NCBI GenBank assembly: GCA_037179385.1
Contig: CM074193.1
Span: 42,440,846-42,504,845 of the forward strand
Direction of reading: 5' to 3'
Length of the DNA: 64,000 bases
Origin: Holothuria scabra
Lineage: Eukaryota; Echinodermata; Holothuroidea; Aspidochirotida; Holothuriidae
Shown: positions 58,601 through 64,000 of the stretch, piece by piece
Numbering within the stretch: position 1 is the stretch's first letter
Layout of the letters: each line of letters opens with the position of its first letter
Program-made: the position numbers and the translations under genes
Notes under the pieces: generated by a model
Seen by the model: only the letters and a program-made list of their open reading frames with translations
Databases searched by the model: none
What the model was told of the DNA's origin: nothing

Positions 58601-59600
58601 ACACACACACATACACACGCACGACATCACCATCGCATAGATTCCTTGGCCAACGGCAAGGAATCAAAAAGCAATGGCCCTACTATAGATTCTTGAGGGA
58701 CACCATATGTAATTGACTTAGAGACCGATTCAATGTTATTATTAACCACAAACTGACGACGATCAGTCAGGAAGCTTCTAAACCAGTCCAGGACATTTCC
58801 GCGGACGCAGTAGTACTCAAGCTTATTAAGTAAAATATTATGGTCAAGAGTATCAAATGCCTTCGAAAGATCAAGAATTATGCCAGAAGCAAAATGATTC
58901 TTTTCGAAGGCTCCCATTACTTTATTGGTTAATTGTAAAATAGCATGCACAGTGGAATGGCAAGGACGAAAACCAAATTGATAGTCGTAAATTAATTTAC
59001 GTTTCTCAAGATAAGAATATAATCTTGAGAACATAAGTTTTTCAATTACTTTTGAGAAGCATGGGAGAACAGAAATAGGTCTATACTGATTAACACAATC
59101 TTTATCACCGGATTTAAAGACCGAAACAACACGTGCAATTTTTAAGGAATTAGGAACATTGCCTTTCTCAATAGAAAAATTAAAAAGATAGGCGATACAC
59201 AAAGAATGGGCAACAAGTTTCATAATACTAGCGGTGATTCCGTCATAACCAGCAGCGGAGGATTTAAGAGATAAAATTATTTTGAGAACCGCTTCTCTTG
59301 TTGCAGGATTTATAAAAAAAAAAAAAAGAGTCAGTGACAGAATTACGTAAATTGGACTGGAGGTGGACGTTGACCTGTGGTATCTTTTGATGAGTGGCAA
59401 ACCCAACGTCAGTAAAAAAAATCATTGAAAGTGTTACTAACTTCAAAAGGATCAGATATATAATCACCATTTTTCGGGTGTAGATTCGGTACTCTGACCA
59501 TATAACAAAGAGTGAATTGAGCGCCAAGTACCTTTAATGTCATTTTTGTTGTTATAAAAAAGGTTTGTTAAATATGGGTTGAATGATATGATTATGATAC

Positions 59601-60150
59601 CTTCCATTCGGTGATCTCGCTGACCTCCCGGAAATCAAAACGCTGGCCATGATCTTCTCTTCACCAGGGTCACTGAAATAGCCAAACCAAGGGAGTATGA
59701 GGCCCATGATGATCAGTTTCAATGCTTTTCAAAAGGCCTTCATTTTATTCATCTTAATGTCAGATGTCTTGCCCCAAGTTATCGGAGCTGAAATTACTAG
59801 CTGTTAAAACCAAAGCTACCCACATCGTTGCACTCTCTGGAAACTGACTTGACGATTCCATCACAGATGCTGAAATTTGTATTGAGGGCTACAGTGTCCT
59901 TAGTTGCGACAGAAACAGGAACGGGGCAGGCTTTTGTCTGTGTATCAAGAATGAGATGACATTTAACCCACGCCCAGATCTTGGTGGTGATCGGATTGAG
60001 TCACTTTGGGTGAATATTCTACTACCCAAAAACCAAAATCTGTCGGCTCTTGTTATCGCCCTCCCAATGATAGTGATATCCTCAGTAACCTTGAAGTTAT
60101 TTTTTATCAAGTCAATTCTGATTTTGAACTAATTACACTTGGTGACTTAA
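59601..60150 (+). mobile_element. LINE A, endonuclease N-terminal part (pseudo)
   Basis: The plus strand reads, with frameshifts and stops, GLHFIHLNVRCLAP, then ATHIVALS, ITDAEICIEGYSVLSCDRNR, RPDLGGDRIESLWVNI and LITLGD. This is the APE-type (EEP) endonuclease signature of CR1/L2-like LINEs: the first Asn motif LNVR, the xALSE position (Glu lost) and the GD catalytic motif. It continues LINE A after LINE B and is interrupted at about 60150 by HINE-3. Confidence 0.75.
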
Positions 60151-61898
60151 AGGTCAAACCCTTGTAAACATAATATCTCAAGAACGGTACATGTGACTAT
60201 GCTCATATTTGGTGGTGTGGGTTGATCATATTATATAGACGATCCCTTTTGATTTTATTGGAGGTCAAAGATCATTTGGGGTCAGGAGGGGTCTAATGGT
60301 AAATTCCTTAGAAATTGCTTGTAAACAACGTATCTCAACAAGAAAAAGTGTGACTTATCTCATATTTGGTGTGTGGATTGGCCATATTAAGTAGGTACTA
60401 TATATTGTTTTTGGTGGAGGTCAAATGTCACTTAGGGTCACGAGAGGGGAAAAGGTGAAAACCTTGTTAACACGATATCTCAAGAATGGTACATGTGATT
60501 ATGGTCATATTGGGTGTGTAGGTTGTTGATTTGAGTAAGTGATCCATATCAAGTTTTGTGGAGGTAAAAGGTCGTTTGGGGTCAGGAGAGGTCAAACAGT
60601 AAATTACTTAGAAATTTCTTGTAAACACGGTATTTCAAGTAGGATAAGTGTGACTGATCTCATATTTAGTGTGTGGGTTGGCCGTATAAGGTTTATTATC
60701 CCTATTGTTTTTGATGGAGGTCAAAGGTCATTTGGGATCACGAGGGGTCAAGGGTCAAAACCATATAAACACAATATCCCAAGTGAGGTACATGTGACTA
60801 TGCTCATATTGGTGTGTCAGTTGGTCATATTAACTATATAATCCCTACCAATTTTTGTGGAGGTCAAAGGTCATTTGGGGTCAGGAGGGGCTAATTGTAA
60901 ATTTCTTAGAAATTGCTTGTAAACACTGTATCCCAACAAGGGTAGCTGTGAATTATCTCATATTCGGTGTGTGGGTTGGCCAAATTGAGTAGGAAATATC
61001 TATTGTTTCTGGTGGAATTTAAAGGTCATTCGAGGTCACGAGAGGTCAAAAGGTTACAATCTTGTAAACACGATATCTTACGAACGGTACTTGTGACTAC
61101 GCTCATATTTAGTGTGTTAGTTGATCATACTACGTAAATGATCCCTTATAATTTTTGTAGAGGTCAAAGGTCATTTGAAGTCAGGAGAGGTCAAATGGTA
61201 AATTCCTTAGAAATTGCTTGTAAACACGGTATCTCAAGAAGGGTAATTTTGACTTTTCTCATTTTTGGTGTGTGGGTTGGCCATATTAAGTTTATTATCC
61301 CTATTGTTTTTGTTGGAGGTCAAAGGTCATTTGGGGTCATGAGAGGTCAAAAGGTCAAAACTTAGTGAACATGATTTCTCAAGAAAAATGCATGTGACTA
61401 AGCTCATGTTTAGTGGTGTGGGTCGGCCATATTGAGATAGTAATCCCAGTTGACTTTTGTGAAGGTCAAAGGTCATTCGGGGTTAGCAGTGTAAAAGTCT
61501 TACAAACTTGCTGGCATAGTATTTCTGTACAAGAAAGGTAACCTGTAGGGTCCCCATACTTGACATGTAGATGATGTGCATGATCCCCCTATAGTTTTGA
61601 GTGGAGATGAAATCTCACTTTGGTTCACAAAGGGTCAAAGTCTCAATATCATATTTACCCAAATTTCCCATGGCTGGAGTCTTGGATACTGCAAAATTTC
61701 ACACAAAGTATGTGGATGTGATTTCATGAGCAGAACCCCAATTCTTCTAGAAAGCTTCGATGCCTTGCATGTATTCTTTGTGGGTACATTACGGACCACC
61801 GTTGTCAATTTGAAAAACATTACGAAGCACTGTCAATTTGAAAAAGGGTAGGCTTAAATTTCAGCGGCAAGGAATCACTAAGCCTTTTGGCTTTCTAG
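60151..61898 (+). mobile_element. Helentron-like element (HINE-3), inserted in LINE A endonuclease
   Basis: The orientation is opposite to HINE-2. About nine ~146-bp monomers occur at 60151-61490. A unique region follows (61500-61855) that is shared with HINE-1. The 3' end CGGCAAGGAATCACTAAGCC, hairpin with GGCTT and CTAG end at 61898, followed by T. The 5' end lacks the foldback terminus and starts inside a monomer, so this copy is 5'-incomplete. Five perfect AGGTCAAAGGTCA words are at 60718, 60861, 61161, 61317 and 61463. Confidence 0.75.
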
Positions 61899-62076
61899 TT
61901 TTAAACTGGAAAGTATGTTACATATTTTTGCTTGTAAACAGATGATTAGTTCCCTCACAAGGGTGACGGATTCTTTTTGTTCCCTTCTTGATCACATCGT
62001 CTGTAACAGTGTAACCGGAATCTCCCAGTATGGTTCCATTAATATAGGTCTGAGTGACCGTTTCCTTATATCAGGA
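61899..62076 (+). mobile_element. LINE A, endonuclease C-terminal part
   Basis: An open frame reads CKQMISSLTRVTDS, then SLLDHIVCN and GLSDRFLIS, the classic end of a LINE endonuclease with the SDH-type motif (here SDR, so the last catalytic His is lost). It is bounded by HINE-3 and by the TIR element at 62077. Confidence 0.8.
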
Positions 62077-62788
62077 AGCTGTAAGGGAAGGGGGAACAAC
62101 GCATGCTCCGCCTTTGTCCTATGTGCGTAGCCGTCACTTATGTTTTGCATTGTCTGATTCCTGAAATTCCTCTAAACTATCAGGGATGTGGCATTGAAGA
62201 CAATTGTTCTCGTCGTCTGCTACTTCTGAAAGAACTCTAAGGATGATTTTCCTCCATTAGTATTACACTGCCAACCGTCAAAGACGGCAAAATTTATTTC
62301 AACTAGTGCCGCAAAGTACCACTTTTTAAATGGGTATAGTGTATTTCTATTTAACTGTTTAAGAAAAGATACCCCATTATTCGCTATTTCAGGTACAATC
62401 CGGAATTGTCGGAAATATCATCAAAGAAATTTAAACCCTCTTAGGTTTTCAAACAGATTCATTCTTTTTTAATAAAGAAATTAGAATATTTATGGAATTG
62501 TGCAACCGTAAAAGTGACTGACATTCGTTTAAAGCAAAATCTGTGAAAACGTTTCACACGTGAAGGCTTAGAAGATATCTTTTAAGCAGCATCTTGACAA
62601 CGGTCTTTGTTAAAGGATTACTACACTTGAAAACAAAGAGGTTATCATTTAGTACGAAAGTTTACAAAAGTCAACAATAGAAACAAAGAGAACTGTAAAT
62701 CAAATTTCGGTGCTTGAAGAGGACTTAATTATTTTCAAGTACATTTTGTCTGACAAATAAAGTCGATGTTTCACCTTCCCTTACAGCT
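62077..62788. mobile_element. 712-bp TIR element inserted in LINE A
   Basis: The ends AGCTGTAAGGGAAGG (62077-62091) and its inverse (62774-62788) are perfect over 15 bp and fair over 25 bp. LINE A reading stops at LIS and resumes with LLTYCTRK just outside. No transposase is present and no clear target duplication seen. The superfamily is unknown. Confidence 0.75.
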
Positions 62789-64000
62789 CCCTGCTTACAT
62801 ATTGTACCCGCAAGATCCACATAGGGCAATCCAGCCACCTTCACAACACTATCAAAGTGCGTTGACTTAGAAATTACAACAAAGAAAATTTTGTGAATGC
62901 CAATAGCACCACCGACTGGTCTGAGGTTTACTGCAGTGATGTGAACAAGGCATGGGATGCTTTCAAAATGATTTTCACCAGCGTTATAGATGGTATTGCT
63001 CCATTCAAGGAAATCCGCCTTGAGAAACTTACTGAACCCTAGAGGAACAGTAAAATCCTTGAAAGAATAAGACTCCGGGATCAGCTTCTTCACAAACTCA
63101 AAAAAAAAAAAAAACATGACCCCCGATCGTTTCTCTAGTTACTCTAAAGTTAGAAGCAAGATTCAAAGGGATGTCAAGCATGCCAAAGCCAGAGAACAAA
63201 AATAACTACAAGAAGCTATGACAGCATCTAAAATCCCTCGGTTACCTATCCACACCCAAGAGCAATAAGGCTCACTTTGTTCCAGTACTCGCCGTGTTGC
63301 TAAATACAAACACGACTTCTTTACCAAGATTGTTACTACTCTTGTTGAAAGGTGGTCCCACTCTTCCTGCAAATTAGACACTAATTCTGCTGCCTTCGGG
63401 AACTATTACTGTCAGAAAGGCATTGTTCCTAATTCCTTAAAGATGTCTTAGGTGTCCTCCGATTTTGTTTATTATGAGTTATGTGCCCTAAATATTAGCA
63501 AATGCACCGGCCTCGATGAAATCCCTGCTTAAAGGGATGGTTCAGTCGTCTTAAAAGACCAATTGTCTCACATAATTGATTTATCCATCGAAACCCATAT
63601 CGCTCCTGCTGATTTCAAATATGGCGTGTCAAGCCACTCTTTAAAAAGAATAGTCGGTTGGATGTGGGAAATTAGAGGCCTTATAATTATCCTCAGTGTT
63701 ACCTCAAAATAACTCGAAAGAGCTATTTTTGTCCATATGGAAAAACACCTTAATGATAATAAGATTTTGTATTGCTTCCAATCAGGCTTTAGGGCAGGGT
63801 CTTCCACCAATACCCGCCTCACTCATCTTAATGACTACATTCGAAGTCAGTCCTCGGTTGGTAACTATACCGGGATGGTTTTGATAGACCTGCAAAAGGT
63901 CTTTGATACAGTTGACCAATCACATTCTTTGTAAAAAAATTAAAGTAATTGGTTTCTCCTCCATAGACTGGTTTGTATTCTGTCTAGGGGAAAGAAGTCA
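62789..64000 (+). mobile_element. LINE A, linker and reverse transcriptase (pseudo, continues off window)
   Basis: The plus strand gives LLTYCTRKIH, STTDWSEVYCSDVNKAWDAF, SVIDGIAPFKEIRLEKLTEP, then after stops KIQRDVKHAKAREQK. The RT blocks near 63630-63940 are YCFQSGFRAGSSTNTR, then MVLIDLQKVFDTVD (motif A). An A run at 63100-63114 lies inside the linker. Numerous stops and frameshifts mark it as dead. The 130-codon minus frame at 63117-62725 is only its antisense shadow. Motifs B and C are beyond the right edge. Confidence 0.82.

Larger units (their letters stand above)
55322..58667 (-). mobile_element. Helentron-like non-autonomous element with satellite core (HINE-2), inserted in LINE B reverse transcriptase
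   Basis: Read on the minus strand, the 5' end TTGATTCCTTGCCG folds back onto CCAAGGAATC. Then come an (AC)n microsatellite, ~146-bp tandem monomers, and the 3' end CGGCAAGGAATCACGAAGCC-type segment with hairpin AAGCC-TTTT-GGCTT and CTGG at 55322. The 12-mer GATTCCTTGCCG at the 5' terminus is inverted just upstream of the 3' hairpin, giving asymmetric inverted repeats. Host RT codons GPLLF and IIFVNDLH can be rejoined across the element, placing it between two T bases. These are the traits described for Helentron/Helitron2 and HINE elements. No Rep/helicase frame is present. Confidence 0.78.
54165..59600 (-). mobile_element. LINE B (CR1/L2-type), 5'-truncated, inserted in LINE A
   Basis: This is a minus-strand non-LTR retrotransposon. 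From the right it has a linker (FEVSNTFNDFFTDVGF) and RT domain blocks SAAGYDGI, YRPISVLPCFSKVIEK, FGFRPCHST, motif A LDLSKAFDTLDHNIL and motif B YGVPQESIVGPLLF. After the 3.35-kb insertion at 55322-58667 come IIFVNDLH, motif C SYADDTSLF and KLLLNVKKT. Then the thumb/C-terminal region LIGLRGLLPRRT, YCNVIWGSTY and FPNDIQECKLLSTFKKRLK, with a stop near 54430. AATAAA lies at 54194-54189 on this strand and a 10-A tail at 54174-54165. Most domains are open or nearly so, so it is younger than LINE A. The endonuclease is absent (5' truncation). Confidence 0.85.

Noticed and set aside
62725..63117. 130-codon minus-strand open frame
   Set aside because: It is the antisense of the LINE A linker (STTDWSEVYCSDVNKAWDAF region), which reads clearly on the plus strand.

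Overview
This is a eukaryotic, intron- and repeat-rich window. The best guess for its source is a marine invertebrate deuterostome, perhaps an echinoderm. No bacterial operon, RNA operon or CRISPR array is present. The organism guess rests on three things: a CR1/L2-type LINE carrying a decayed 2A-like peptide, a foldback element with minisatellite arms like those described in sea urchin, and Helentron-type elements. It is inference and not proven.

One host gene can be supported. Three plus-strand exons (1155-1288, 30038-30105, 42842-42892) join in phase into the catalytic core of a NIMA-related (Nek) serine/threonine kinase: glycine-aspartate entry to helix D, HRD catalytic loop, DFG and activation segment. 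The introns are about 28.7 kb and 12.7 kb, and a third runs off the right side. The N-lobe lies left of the window and the rest of the C-lobe probably lies right of it.

Intron 1 holds two decayed minus-strand genes in a row. Y (17950-15530, continuing at 10420-10160) and X (9848-8955, with a last exon near 5848-5619) resemble two uncharacterised multi-copy, transposon-associated protein families recalled from fish and invertebrate genomes. Y is broken by an hAT-like MITE with an 8-bp target duplication and by a 5.1-kb foldback element whose inverted arms are arrays of AACAGGT-type units. Upstream of Y lie duplicated first-exon-like donor sites and a piggyBac-like MITE.

From 20 to 53 kb there are many non-autonomous elements: satellite-like arrays, a hairpin cluster, G/C-tract hAT-like ends, a perfect 666-bp tandem duplication, a palindromic MITE, a tRNA-type SINE nested in an hAT relative, a complete hAT-like MITE, and a Myb/SANT-like minus-strand coding fragment.

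The last 10 kb is a nest of insertions. An old plus-strand LINE (A) has a 2A-like/zinc-finger N-terminus near 54.0 kb, an endonuclease at 59.6-62.1 kb and a reverse transcriptase at 62.8-64.0 kb. It is split by a younger minus-strand LINE (B, about 54.16-59.6 kb), by a Helentron-like element (60151-61898) and by a short TIR element (62077-62788). LINE B is itself split inside its reverse transcriptase by another copy of the same Helentron-like family (55322-58667), and that copy contains a further hAT-like insertion (56725-58071). A third, short copy lies at 6490-6808. The family shows a terminal hairpin followed by CTRR, asymmetric inverted repeats and T|T insertion. Its ~146-bp core monomers carry perfect DR1 nuclear-receptor elements. 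This is the most interesting system in the window.
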